DNA of 64,000 nt, taken from positions 124,001 through 188,000 of the forward strand of contig CANGYJ010000009.1 of NCBI GenBank assembly GCA_947458455.1, given 5' to 3'. Of the stretch, positions 34,354 to 42,921 are shown one piece after another. The notes under the pieces are model-generated. The model saw nothing but the letters and a program-made list of their open reading frames with translations. It had not been told where the DNA came from and did not search any database. The position numbers were made by a program, and so were the translations under genes. The DNA is from Verrucomicrobiaceae bacterium. Its GTDB lineage: Bacteria; Verrucomicrobiota; Verrucomicrobiia; Verrucomicrobiales; Verrucomicrobiaceae. Each line of letters begins with the position of its first letter. The first letter of the stretch is position 1.

Positions 34354-35037
34354 TTATGCGCTCATCCAGGGGATTTGCGGCTCGCCTTGGAGCTGCTTCC
34401 AATTATTGTAGGCCAGCATGCCGAAGAAGATCGGCGTGATCCAGCCGTAGCCGAGATACAAAAAGCCAGCGGCGAGCACCACCGCCGTCACGAAGCTGAT
34501 TCGCAGCGCCAGCTTGGGCCTGCCGGTGATGCCTGCGCAAAGCCGCCCGCCATCCAGCGGCACGATGGGCACCAGATTCAGGATCGCCCAAAAGATGCTC
34601 ACGAATACAAACTGGGCCGCGAGATAGGTGAACCACGAAATCGAAGGCTCGAGGATTTCGAGCAGGAAATGCACCGCCAAGCCTGCGGCGATTTGCAGAC
34701 CCGGTCCAGCCGCCGTGAGCAGGATGTCCTGCCCGCGAGTGAACCGCTGACTGCCCTGCGCAAAGCCGCCAAAGGCATACAGCACGATGCCCACGCGGCG
34801 ATCACCGAAGCTGCGCATCACCAAAGCATGCCCCAGCTCATGGATGAGCACGGAAAAGAAGGCCGCAATCATGAAAGCCACCAGCGCACGCATCTCGGCA
34901 GGCGTGCTGGCACCGATGGCGCCTCCGAGGAGGGCGGTATTGAGCCAGAACATCCATTGAATGAGGATGGGGAAGCCAAAGAGTTGGAAGCGAAGCATGG
35001 GAAGGAACAGAGCATTCATGCCGTTGGAGGAAAACAT
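34354..35037 (-). CDS. Site-2 protease family (M50) integral membrane zinc metalloprotease
   Basis: 227 residues from the ATG at 35037 (internal ATGs at 35019 and 34998 are possible). The zinc motif HELGH lies in FFSVLIHELGHALVMR, and the third ligand in NLVPIVPLDGGR, both within hydrophobic helices. The family cuts transmembrane or membrane-near substrates, often in regulated proteolysis. No PDZ domain is present. Divergent from the following ThuA-like gene, with only about 8 bp between starts. Confidence 0.85.
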   Translation of the reverse strand: MFSSNGMNALFLPMLRFQLFGFPILIQWMFWLNTALLGGAIGASTPAEMRALVAFMIAAFFSVLIHELGHALVMRSFGDRRVGIVLYAFGGFAQGSQRFTRGQDILLTAAGPGLQIAAGLAVHFLLEILEPSISWFTYLAAQFVFVSIFWAILNLVPIVPLDGGRLCAGITGRPKLALRISFVTAVVLAAGFLYLGYGWITPIFFGMLAYNNWKQLQGEPQIPWMSA

Positions 35038-35045
35038 CAAATCCC

Positions 35046-35972
35046 ATGCGCCTCATTCTCCTCACCGCCGCTTTCTCCATCGTCTCCGCCCACGCCGAGC
35101 TCACCTCCGAGCAGCAGCAGATCCCGCTGGAGGTGCCCGGTGACGCTTCCGCCGCAAAGATCGTCCTCCTCGCAGGCAGCCCGAGCAACAAACCGGGCCA
35201 GCATGAATACTTCGCCGGATGCGCCCTGCTCCGCGAATGGCTGGCGGCGGTGCCGGGCGTGGCGCCGGTGATGGTGGCGGATGGCTGGCCGAAAAATGAG
35301 GCGGTGCTCAATGGTGCCCGCGCCGTGGTCTTTTTCATGGATGGCGGCCCGAAGCTGCCTTTCCTCACGCCGGAGCGCCGGGCGATGGTGCAGGCGCTGG
35401 CGGATGCCGGAGCCGGTTTCATCGTGCTGCACCAGGCCGTCGATTGCCCGGCGGACCTCGCGCCTTCTTTTAAAGAGTGGTTCGGCGCGGCCTTCCAGTC
35501 GGACATCGGCTGCCGCGGGCATTGGGATGTGAAATTCGACTCCGTCAGCTCCCACGACGTCACCAGCGGCATGAAGCCCTTCGAGCTGCTGAAGGACGGC
35601 TGGCTCTACAACCTCCACTTTGCCGAAAAAGGCGTCACGCCGCTCCTCGCCGCCCAAATGCCCGATACCAGCCGCAAGACCGCTGATGCCAAAGCCCATG
35701 CCGGTCGGGCAGAAACCGTCGCCTGGGCCTTTGAGCGCCCCAATGGCGGCCGCAGCTTCGGCTTCACCGGCTGCGATCTCCACGCCAGCTGGGCCGTGCC
35801 TGAGCAGCGCCGCATGCTCGTGAATGCCCTGCTTTGGTCCGCCAAACTCCCCGTCCCCGCCACCGGTGCCGCCACAGATTCCCCCGTCGTTCTCACCAAA
35901 AACCTCGACCGGAAGATTTTCACCCCGAAAGCCAAAAAGCCCGCTCCAGCCGCCAAACCGGCCTCGAACTGA
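35046..35972 (+). CDS. Exported ThuA-like domain protein (second copy)
   Basis: 308 residues with a signal peptide ending near 17 (SAHAE). ThuA-like fold marks: KIVLLAGSPSNKPGQHEYFAG, VVFFMDGG, GAGFIVLHQAVDCP, SHDVTSGMKPF and ETVAWAFERPNGGRSFGFTG. A Lys/Pro/Ala-rich tail ends the protein. It is only distantly like the copy at 30101. Function unknown. Confidence 0.75.
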   Translation: MRLILLTAAFSIVSAHAELTSEQQQIPLEVPGDASAAKIVLLAGSPSNKPGQHEYFAGCALLREWLAAVPGVAPVMVADGWPKNEAVLNGARAVVFFMDGGPKLPFLTPERRAMVQALADAGAGFIVLHQAVDCPADLAPSFKEWFGAAFQSDIGCRGHWDVKFDSVSSHDVTSGMKPFELLKDGWLYNLHFAEKGVTPLLAAQMPDTSRKTADAKAHAGRAETVAWAFERPNGGRSFGFTGCDLHASWAVPEQRRMLVNALLWSAKLPVPATGAATDSPVVLTKNLDRKIFTPKAKKPAPAAKPASN

Positions 35973-36079
35973 GCCAGTGCTTCATCACCGTCACCAGGGT
36001 CACCGCAGTCAATCAGGTCCCTGTGGCGGCCATCACCTTGGATTTCAGGGTTCCTGAATGGTTTAGCTTTATTAAAAAC

Positions 36080-36108
36080 TTGCCATTTATACAAAAAACC
36101 ATAATTAT
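36080..36108 (+). promoter_or_regulatory. Candidate promoter of the secretion operon
   Basis: An AT-rich patch (36055-36120), conspicuous against GC-rich surroundings, lies just before gspE. TTGCCA at 36080-36085 and taatta/aattat at 36102-36108 are spaced 16-17 bp. The -10 is imperfect. Confidence 0.4.
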
Positions 36109-36141
36109 AGGGATTGTTGGGTAAATTTCGCCCCCCTTCCC

Positions 36142-37920
36142 ATGCTTCCCCTCATTGATCAAATCCTCGCCACCGCTGGCTGCGGTGACTCGCCTGCTGT
36201 CCGGCAGGCGGTTGAGGATGCCTGCTTCAACCAGACCTCCTTTGTCGATGCTGTGCTGGATTGCGAAGGCGTCCGCGAGCGGGATTTCCTCATGGCACTG
36301 GCCAAAACGCTCACGCTGCCGTGGTGGGAACCCAAAGAGGACGACAAGCCCGCCGAGGCTGGCATCCGCCGCCTGCTGCCTGCGGAGATCGCCTTGAGGC
36401 ATCGTTTGCTGCCGCTGTTCACCGAGCAGGCCGAAGGCGGCGAGCTCGAGGACACACCGCGCGCGCTGCACATCGCCACCTTTGATCCGCTGAACCTCGT
36501 GGCGCATCAACGCGTGGCCGCGAGCCTTTCGATGCCCGTCGTATGGCATGTGGGACCTCGCACGCGCATCGTCGAGGGCCTCCAAAAGCTCTACGGCCTC
36601 GGCGCAGATACGTTTGAGAAGATCCTGCGCGGCCGGGCCGATTGGGGTTCCGAAGATCTGAAGGACGAAGTCACCGTGCTCGATGAACCCGAGGACGAAG
36701 AAGCCAGCGTGGTGCGCTTTGTGAATCAAATCATCCGCCGTGGCCTCGATCAACGCGCCACGGACATTCATGTGGAGCCACAGCACGACCGCCTGCGCAT
36801 CCGCTACCGTATTGATGGCCGTCTCGAAGAGCTGCCGGTGCCGGAAAACATCAAATCCCTCCAGGCGTCCGTCATCGCCCGCCTGAAGATCATGGCGCGA
36901 CTCGACATCGCGGAGAAGCGCCTGCCTCAAGACGGCCGCATCAATCTCGAACTCGACGGCACGCCCATCGACGTCCGTGTCGCCACCATTCCCAGCGTGG
37001 AAGGCGAAAGCATCAGCCTCCGTCTCCTCGCCCAGCAGCAGGTCACACTCAATCGTCTCGGCCTCACCGATACGATTCGTCCCGTCATCGAGGAACTGCT
37101 GCGCCTACCCAACGGCATCATCCTCATCACCGGCCCCACCGGCAGCGGTAAATCGACCTCGCTCTACGCCTTCCTCACCGAGCTGAATCAGACCCATCGC
37201 CGCATCGTCACCATTGAAGACCCGGTGGAATACAAAATGCCCGGCGTCGTGCAAATCGCTGTGAAGCCCGAGATCGGCCTCACCTTTGCCGCCGGCCTGC
37301 GCAGCATTCTGCGTGGCGATCCGAACGTCGTCATGATCGGGGAAATGCGCGACCTCGAGACCACCGAGATCGCCGTGCGTGCCGCGTTGACCGGTCACCT
37401 CGTCTTGAGCACGCTGCACACGAATGACGCCATCGGCGGCATCTCGCGTCTCATTGATATGGGCGTCGAGCCCTTCCTCGTCAGCAGCGCCGTGCGGGCC
37501 TTCTTTGCCCAGCGCCTCGTGAGAAAGCTCTGCCCGCATTGCAAAGCGCCCGCCGAGGTCGAGGAGAGCTACTTGCGGTCCATCGGCTTCCCGGTGCAGG
37601 CACGCGGAAAAATCATGCGCGGCACCGGCTGCGAAGCCTGCCGTGGCAGCGGCTTCCAGGGCCGTGTCTCGATTTATGAAGTCGTTCTCGTCACGCATGC
37701 CCTGCAGCATCTCATCAACAGCCGTGCGCATCCCGCCGAGTTCATGAAGCAGGCTCTCAAAGACGGCTACATCCCCATGCGCGGCTACGGCTTCCAAAAA
37801 GTCCTCTCCGGCGAAACCACCATCGAAGAGGTCCTCTCCGTCACCGCTGCCGCCGAACGCCACGCGCCCTCTCCAGCCACTCCTGTCGCCGCCGCACTTC
37901 CCACACGCCTCGCCGCCTAA
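36142..37920 (+). CDS. gspE: Type II secretion/pseudopilus assembly ATPase GspE
   Basis: 592 residues. An N-terminal GspE_N-like domain (1-150) is followed by the hexameric secretion ATPase: RATDIHVEP with the Asp-box region, Walker A GPTGSGKST near 330, Walker B LRGDPNVVMIGEMRD near 390-404, the GHLVLSTLHTND His box, and a zinc site made of CPHC (about 463) and CEAC (about 496). It powers pseudopilus growth at the inner membrane. It is the first gene of a co-directional set running to 45422. Confidence 0.95.
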   Translation: MLPLIDQILATAGCGDSPAVRQAVEDACFNQTSFVDAVLDCEGVRERDFLMALAKTLTLPWWEPKEDDKPAEAGIRRLLPAEIALRHRLLPLFTEQAEGGELEDTPRALHIATFDPLNLVAHQRVAASLSMPVVWHVGPRTRIVEGLQKLYGLGADTFEKILRGRADWGSEDLKDEVTVLDEPEDEEASVVRFVNQIIRRGLDQRATDIHVEPQHDRLRIRYRIDGRLEELPVPENIKSLQASVIARLKIMARLDIAEKRLPQDGRINLELDGTPIDVRVATIPSVEGESISLRLLAQQQVTLNRLGLTDTIRPVIEELLRLPNGIILITGPTGSGKSTSLYAFLTELNQTHRRIVTIEDPVEYKMPGVVQIAVKPEIGLTFAAGLRSILRGDPNVVMIGEMRDLETTEIAVRAALTGHLVLSTLHTNDAIGGISRLIDMGVEPFLVSSAVRAFFAQRLVRKLCPHCKAPAEVEESYLRSIGFPVQARGKIMRGTGCEACRGSGFQGRVSIYEVVLVTHALQHLINSRAHPAEFMKQALKDGYIPMRGYGFQKVLSGETTIEEVLSVTAAAERHAPSPATPVAAALPTRLAA

Positions 37921-37923
37921 CCC

Positions 37924-37957
37924 AATTTTCAGTTTTCAGTTTCCAATTCTCAATTTG
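37924..37957. repeat. AT-rich tandem repeat at the gspE-gspF junction
   Basis: attttcagttttcagtttcc and a following ttccaattctcaattt form a short AT-rich tandem in a GC-rich operon. It begins 3 bp after the gspE stop and ends at the gspF start. Confidence 0.5.
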
Positions 37958-37959
37958 CA

Positions 37960-39195
37960 ATGCCCGCCTTCACCTACAGCGCCCAAGGTCCCTCCGGTCT
38001 CATCACCGGCGAGATCGCTGCGGCTGATCGTGCCGAGGCATTCAGCATTTTGGGACGCAAAAAAATCCAGCCCATCAAGCTCGAAGCCGCTTCCGAGGTC
38101 AAAACCACCTCGAAAGCCAAAACCAAAGCCTCCGCCGAGCCCATCACGAGCGGCCCCATCAAGCTCAATCTCGCCCAGGTCGTCCTCTTCATCGAAGAAC
38201 TCGCCGATCTCGTCAGCGCCGGCATCCAGCTCGAGCCCGCGCTCGCCACGATGGAGCGGCGTCGCGAGCTCTCCGGCATCAAAACCCTCGCCACCGTGCT
38301 GCGTGGCAAGGTGCGCGATGGCATGTCCTTCTCGAAAGCCGTCGCCTCGACGAGCCCCAGCTTTGGCAATCTCTTCTGCGCCCTCGTTTCCGCCGGCGAG
38401 GCCAGCGGCTCGATGAGCACCATCTTGAAGCGCCAGGCCGCCTACATGCGTTCGCTCGCCGCGCTGCGCTCCAAGGTGCTCGCGGCCATGCTGTATCCCG
38501 CGTTCCTCGTCGTCGCCGCCGTCGGCGTGTCGCTGATGTTTGTGCTCTACCTCATCCCGAAGCTCACTGAGATGCTCGACAGCACCGGTGGCAAGCTACC
38601 CTTCCTCGCGCAGGTCATGCTGAAGGCCAGCGAGGTCTTCAAATCGACATGGTGGATGTTCCTGATCGCAGGCATCGCCGGCTTCATCCTCTTCCGCGCC
38701 TGGCTCGCCCGTCCTGAGTCCGCCATCCCGTGGGCACGCTTCAAACTGCGCCTGCCGCTCTTCGGTGCCATCTTCAAGGCCCGCTTCTACGTCCAGTTCC
38801 TCGAAACGATGGCCAATCTCCTCGGCAACGGCCTCACCATCGTTCAGTCGATGCAGCTCACCCATCAGGCCATCGAGAATCCGCATCTCCAGCGCGAGTT
38901 CGAAGCCGTGCAGCGCCACGTCGGCGAAGGCGTGAGCCTTTCTCGCGCCCTCGACCGCAGCGGCCAGTTCCCGCCGCTGCTGCTCGACATGGTCAATGTC
39001 GGCGAACAGACCGGCGACATGCCCGCCGCCCTTTCCCGCGCCGCCGAACGCTTCGACCGCGAGCTCAGCAAGAAGATCGACACCCTCGCCGCCTGCATCC
39101 AGCCCCTCATCGTCTTCATCATGGCCGGCATGGTCGGCTTCATGGCCTACATCATGATGAGCACCATCTTCGAAACCATCAGCTCAATCAAATAA
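37960..39195 (+). CDS. gspF: Type II secretion inner-membrane platform protein GspF
   Basis: 411 residues. An N-terminal FTYSAQGPSGLITGEIAAADRAEA segment and two copies of the T2SSF domain (about 70-195 and 275-400) are each followed by membrane helices (AMLYPAFLVVAAVGVSLMFV, PLIVFIMAGMVGFMAYI). The usual GxxLxxAL and GExxG patterns appear (SAGEASGSMSTIL, NVGEQTGDMPAAL). It links the ATPase to the pseudopilus. A Lys/Thr-rich linker (45-60) is unusual but minor. Confidence 0.95.
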   Translation: MPAFTYSAQGPSGLITGEIAAADRAEAFSILGRKKIQPIKLEAASEVKTTSKAKTKASAEPITSGPIKLNLAQVVLFIEELADLVSAGIQLEPALATMERRRELSGIKTLATVLRGKVRDGMSFSKAVASTSPSFGNLFCALVSAGEASGSMSTILKRQAAYMRSLAALRSKVLAAMLYPAFLVVAAVGVSLMFVLYLIPKLTEMLDSTGGKLPFLAQVMLKASEVFKSTWWMFLIAGIAGFILFRAWLARPESAIPWARFKLRLPLFGAIFKARFYVQFLETMANLLGNGLTIVQSMQLTHQAIENPHLQREFEAVQRHVGEGVSLSRALDRSGQFPPLLLDMVNVGEQTGDMPAALSRAAERFDRELSKKIDTLAACIQPLIVFIMAGMVGFMAYIMMSTIFETISSIK

Positions 39196-39289
39196 GCCCT
39201 CCGCATCGTCCTCGTCCTCCTACTCGAACTCGTCCTCGATCCTTCCGCCCTCCGTCCACCACTCCAAAACTCCACCCCTCCACCTCACC

Positions 39290-39694
39290 ATGAAACACAC
39301 CCGCATCCACATCCCGCATCGTCGCGACGCGTTTACCCTCGTCGAGATGCTCCTCGTCCTCGGCATCATCGGCCTGCTCGTCGGCGTCGGCGTCGTCAGC
39401 TTTGGCGGCGTCCTCGAAGGCGGCAAGAACAAGACCGCGCTTGGCCACATCAACCAGATCCAGTCCGCCGTCCGCGCTTACGAAGTCGATTCGATGAAGC
39501 TGCCCACCACCTCGCAGGGCATCGGCATCCTCGTCGAGAAAGGCAAGCTCAAGAAGCTCCCCGTCGATCCCTGGGGCAACGCCTACCACTACCGCAAGCC
39601 CGGCACCAAGGACAAAGGCGGCTTCGACATCTACTCCGCCGGTCCCGATGGCATCGCCGACAACGCGGACGACGTGGGAAGCTGGCAGCTTTGA
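39290..39694 (+). CDS. gspG: Major pseudopilin GspG
   Basis: 134 residues. A 14-residue basic leader ends in RRDA before FTLVEMLLVLGIIG, so the prepilin peptidase site is A-F rather than the usual G-F, with Glu at mature position 5. The C-terminal pseudopilin domain shows TTSQGIGIL, DPWGNAYHYRKPG and a closing GFDIYSAGPDGIADNADDVG calcium loop, typical of GspG. It forms the pseudopilus shaft. The 94 bp before it is a pyrimidine-rich cgtcctc tandem. Confidence 0.92.
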   Translation: MKHTRIHIPHRRDAFTLVEMLLVLGIIGLLVGVGVVSFGGVLEGGKNKTALGHINQIQSAVRAYEVDSMKLPTTSQGIGILVEKGKLKKLPVDPWGNAYHYRKPGTKDKGGFDIYSAGPDGIADNADDVGSWQL

Positions 39695-39828
39695 TAAATG
39701 ACGAATGAGGAATTCAGAATGACGAATGAACTTCCAATGACCGAAGGCCGAATGGCGAGCGCCTCCGCTCGTCATTCAAGCTTCGTCATTCATTCCTCAT
39801 TCGCCATTCGCCATTGGTCATTCCCGCG
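39694..39828. repeat. Dispersed inverted repeat, family R2, between gspG and gspH
   Basis: atgacgaatgaggaattcag and gaatgacgaatgaa on the left are mirrored by tcgtcattcattcctcattc and catttggtcattc-like text on the right. It begins at the gspG stop codon and supplies the start codon and most of the leader of the next gene. Confidence 0.85.
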
Positions 39829-40258
39829 CCGCGGTTTCACCCTCATCGAAATCCTCGTCGTCCTCAGCATCATCTCTCTGATGCTCGGCATCTCGATCAT
39901 CAGCATCTCCGGCATCAAAGACGAAGATCGCCTCCGCCGTGCCGTGGCGATGATCGAAACCACGGCTCGCGACAACCTCCTCCAAGCCGTCAAAACGCAG
40001 CAACTCGTCACCATGCCACTCGCCGCCGGTTCGTTTGGCACCGGCTCTGATTTCAGCGGCATGCTCAAGATTCGCCGAGCCGGCGAACGCGGCTTCCGCG
40101 AGCCGAAACGCGGCGAAACCTGGGAATTCAGCCCCACCGGCATCTGCGAGCCCATCGAGGTCCGCCTCTCCGGCCCCGGCGGCACCGTCGAACTCGCCTT
40201 CGATGCCCTCACCGCCTGCGCCAAACGCAAAAGCCTCGATTTCAACGCCAAGTCATGA
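39698..40258 (+). CDS. GspH-like minor pseudopilin with repeat-encoded leader
   Basis: 186 residues. The cleavage site is RRG-FTLIEILVVLSIISLM with Glu at mature position 5, then SISGIKDEDRLRRAVAMIETTARDNLL, the usual pseudopilin helix. The leader is 46 residues, far longer than the 6-15 normal for the family, and is translated almost wholly from the R2 repeat, including its ATG. The start is therefore uncertain; no better in-frame start lies near the cleavage site. Ends in ATGA overlap with the next gene. Confidence 0.8.
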   Translation: MTNEEFRMTNELPMTEGRMASASARHSSFVIHSSFAIRHWSFPRRGFTLIEILVVLSIISLMLGISIISISGIKDEDRLRRAVAMIETTARDNLLQAVKTQQLVTMPLAAGSFGTGSDFSGMLKIRRAGERGFREPKRGETWEFSPTGICEPIEVRLSGPGGTVELAFDALTACAKRKSLDFNAKS

Positions 40259-40788
40259 AGCACACGAGCACAACTTGGAGCATCAAACCTCGCGCCAGCG
40301 TCCTGGAGTGCGCCGGCCCTCCGGCGCTTTCGGGCGTCGATTGGCCTGCGGAAAGCTCCAGAGGGCTGGAGCACTCCAAAACGCTCACGCGCCATTCGTC
40401 CGCTCAGGGTTTCGCCCTGCTCGAAATCCTCCTCGCCATCGCCCTCTTCGCGCTCGTCTCCGTCGGCATGACGCAGGCCATCGACGGCATCGCCAAAACG
40501 ACCACCGCGGCACGTCAGGAAGCCCAGGTGCTCCGCGTGCTCGAATCCGTGCTCGCGGAGGTGGCGCACCAGCCGGAGTTCAAGGCCAACAAGATCGACT
40601 TCCCCAAAACTGCCGATCACATCGACGCCAGCGCCACCATCGAAAAGGTCCGCCTCTTCACCCGCGACAAAGCAGAGCTCGACCACGTCTTCCGCGTCCG
40701 CGCCGAAGCGTGGATCAGCGACGGCCTCAGCCGCCGCATCGTCCGCACCATGGAAACCTATGTGTATTCACCCAACAGCCCGATCTAA
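40255..40788 (+). CDS. GspI-like minor pseudopilin with repeat-encoded leader
   Basis: 177 residues. The prepilin site is SAQG-FALLEILLAIALFALVSVGM, followed by the helix QAIDGIAKTTTAARQEAQVLRVLESVLAEV seen in GspI-type proteins. The leader is 52 residues and contains a dispersed repeat (40299-40383) read in frame. Since the leader is removed by prepilin peptidase, the insertion may be harmless. Overlaps the next gene by 29 bp. Confidence 0.75.
   Translation: MKHTSTTWSIKPRASVLECAGPPALSGVDWPAESSRGLEHSKTLTRHSSAQGFALLEILLAIALFALVSVGMTQAIDGIAKTTTAARQEAQVLRVLESVLAEVAHQPEFKANKIDFPKTADHIDASATIEKVRLFTRDKAELDHVFRVRAEAWISDGLSRRIVRTMETYVYSPNSPI
40299..40383. repeat. Dispersed inverted repeat inside the GspI-like leader
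   Basis: tcctggagtgcgccggccct at the left pairs with agggctggagcactcca at the right. The gccggccctccggcgc core is itself palindromic. It lies in frame within the leader coding region. Confidence 0.7.
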
Positions 40789-41440
40789 CGCATCCGGCTT
40801 CACGCTGCTGGAAATCCTGCTGGCACTGGTCCTCATCGGCCTGGTGCTCTCAGGCGTTTTCAGCGTCGCGGATGGGGCCATGCAGCTCGGAAAATCGATG
40901 GGACAGGCTCGCGTGGCCGAAACACGCATCTCGAACTTCGTCACGCAATGGCGCGACTACTTTGAAACCGTGCCTCCCGGCATCAGCCTCGCCGCTGGAG
41001 CCGAAAAAGCCGCCCGTGGCTCCTCCGGCAATCTTTTCATCCTCGGCAGCCAGATGCCCTTCGTGTGGGATCAACGCCTCAAGATGGCCGACGCCGTCGA
41101 ATTCGGCCTCGTGCGTGCTCCCGGGCCTGAAAAGACCCTCAACCTCGTCGTGCGTCATTTGAAGCGTCCGCTCGATGCCCGCCGCGACGACCAGTTCGAT
41201 ACCCTCGCCGAGCTTCCGATCCTCGAAAACCTCAAGCAAATGCAGTGGCAGTTCTACAGCCCCGAAGACAACAAGTGGTTCATCGACTGGGACCCCAAGA
41301 AGCGCCCCAAACCGCCCCTCTTCATCAAACTCCGCTTCGCCTTCCTCAACGACACGAGGGAGCATGAGTACACCTTTTGGGTGGCGGGTGATTTGAGTGG
41401 CCAGATCGCGCAGGTGCCTGCGGCGCCGGTTCAACAATGA
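40760..41440 (+). CDS. GspJ-like minor pseudopilin
   Basis: 226 residues with a short 13-residue leader and the site ASG-FTLLEILLALVLIGLVLSGVF. The C-terminal domain (residues 60-215) is beta-rich, with MQWQFYSPEDNKWFIDWDPKKRP typical of GspJ/PulJ, where the sequence compares composed strings. It would join the tip complex with the H, I and K proteins. It starts inside the previous gene and its stop overlaps the next start. Confidence 0.75.
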   Translation: MCIHPTARSNASGFTLLEILLALVLIGLVLSGVFSVADGAMQLGKSMGQARVAETRISNFVTQWRDYFETVPPGISLAAGAEKAARGSSGNLFILGSQMPFVWDQRLKMADAVEFGLVRAPGPEKTLNLVVRHLKRPLDARRDDQFDTLAELPILENLKQMQWQFYSPEDNKWFIDWDPKKRPKPPLFIKLRFAFLNDTREHEYTFWVAGDLSGQIAQVPAAPVQQ

Positions 41441-42921
41441 CGAATGACGAATTCAGAATGACGAATGAAGCTCCAATGACCGAAACAACGCCAACGAGCC
41501 GCCAGGCCCGTAGGCCGGGTGTGTTCGGCGCGGAAGACCTTCGTCAGCATCTCACGCTCTCCTCGCCGAATCACCCGGCTGGTTTGGGAGCATCCGCAGA
41601 CCACGACGTCTTCGTCATCGCCCCCTCACCTAACCTCTCCCCCGATGAACGCTTTATCAGCCAACGAGAATCATTGGCGGGGGAGAGGGACCTGAAAGCG
41701 CACTCCCTCTCCCCCGTCAACGACTCACAACCACAGGGCAGGATTCCATCGGGGGAGAGGGCTGGGGTGAGGGGCACAGCCAGCGATCTCACCGAGGCAG
41801 ACTGCATCTTTTCATCGCTCGAACACGCCACACAGCCGGGTAGTTCGGCGAAACAATCTTCTCCTGCTAACGACGCCGCATCCGCCGAACACACCCGGCC
41901 TACGACTCGACATTCGGATTTCGTCATTCCTTCGTCATTCGGATTTACTCATTCGTCATTCCCCAAGGGCTTCGTCATTCCTTCGTCATTCGCCATTCGT
42001 CATTCGTCATTCCAGCGCGGTTCTGCCTTGATCGCTGTCTTTTGGATGATCTTCGCGCTGGGCATGGTCCTCTTCGCCGCCACGAAGGCGCTGCATGGCG
42101 ACACCGAATACACGCGCATGATGCGCGGGCGCATTTACGCGAAGCGCTACGCGGAAACCGGCCTCGAACTGGCCCGCCATCCGGCGATGCAGCAGGACGA
42201 TCCGCTGCTGCACTTCAGCAGCGACATCGGCGGTGGCTTTGACGTGACGCTGAAAACCGAAGAGGCCCGCCTCAACATCAACTTCCTCCTCCAAAGCGGC
42301 GACAAGGTGCTGCTGCGCCGTCTGTTCACCCGCTGGGGCTTCAAGCCGGAGTTCACCACCGCGCTCTGCGATGCGCTGAAGGACTGGGTGGATGCCGATA
42401 GCAACGCCAGCCTCAACGGCGCGGAAAAACGCGAGTATCAAAAAGCCGGCTTCGAAGGCATGCCCTTCAATCAACCCTTCAAAGAGGTCGAGGACATGCT
42501 CCACGTGCGCGGCATGGACATCGTGAACGCCGAGCGCCCCGACTGGCGTGAGTGGTTCACCGTCTATGGCGATGGCCGCATCGACATCAATGACACCAGC
42601 GCCGAGATCATCTCCCTGCTCGGCGATGTGCCGATGGAACGCGTGCAGCCGATTCTGACGATGCGAAACGGCCGCGATGGCCAGCATCGCACGCGGGACG
42701 ATGTGCGCCTCGGCAGCGTGCCGCAGGTGGCGCAGATGCTCGGCGTCTTCAATCGCCAGACCGTGGCGCAGCTCACGCAGTGGATTCAATTTTCCGGCCC
42801 CATCCGTCGCATCGAAAGCGTCGGCTACCTCGGGCCCCTGAAACGCAAACTCATCCTCATCACGCAGGGCGGACAGGCCGTCTGGCGTGGTGAAATCCCA
42901 ATTCATGGCCAAAACTCGTAA
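41437..42921 (+). CDS. gspK: GspK-like tip pseudopilin with a 195-residue repeat-derived leader
   Basis: 494 residues. The prepilin-like site is QRG-SALIAVFWMIFALGMVLF at residues 195-196; after the helix come RIYAKRYAETGLELAR, EEARLNINFLL and DALKDWVDADSNASLNGAEK, which are typical of GspK, with a helix-hairpin-helix-like C-terminus. The first 195 residues are translated from nested dispersed repeats (41438-42013) and have no protein character. A functional start nearer the helix cannot be located, as only alternative codons are available. The pseudopilus tip role is inferred from family and order. Confidence 0.8.
   Translation: MTNDEFRMTNEAPMTETTPTSRQARRPGVFGAEDLRQHLTLSSPNHPAGLGASADHDVFVIAPSPNLSPDERFISQRESLAGERDLKAHSLSPVNDSQPQGRIPSGERAGVRGTASDLTEADCIFSSLEHATQPGSSAKQSSPANDAASAEHTRPTTRHSDFVIPSSFGFTHSSFPKGFVIPSSFAIRHSSFQRGSALIAVFWMIFALGMVLFAATKALHGDTEYTRMMRGRIYAKRYAETGLELARHPAMQQDDPLLHFSSDIGGGFDVTLKTEEARLNINFLLQSGDKVLLRRLFTRWGFKPEFTTALCDALKDWVDADSNASLNGAEKREYQKAGFEGMPFNQPFKEVEDMLHVRGMDIVNAERPDWREWFTVYGDGRIDINDTSAEIISLLGDVPMERVQPILTMRNGRDGQHRTRDDVRLGSVPQVAQMLGVFNRQTVAQLTQWIQFSGPIRRIESVGYLGPLKRKLILITQGGQAVWRGEIPIHGQNS
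41438..42013. repeat. Nested dispersed repeats (R2 around R12 around R6) in the GspK leader
   Basis: The outer arms are gaatgacgaatgaa-type text (41438-41480) and cattcgtcattc-type text (about 41914-42013). Inside lie perfect 22-bp arms at 41509-41530 and 41883-41904 (taggccgggtgtgttcggcg and complement). Inside those are ccctcacc...cctctccccc at 41622-41646 and its mirror gggggagagg...ggtgagggg at 41748-41774, with extra inner copies. This looks like successive insertion of different elements into one another. Confidence 0.85.

Noticed and set aside
34258-35271. 337-residue plus-strand frame
   Set aside because: Antisense to the site-2 protease and then out of frame with the ThuA-like gene.
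39694-42013. CRISPR-like array from recurring gaatgac/gtcattc units
   Set aside because: Units are irregular, inverted and without unique equal-length spacers, and no cas genes are present.
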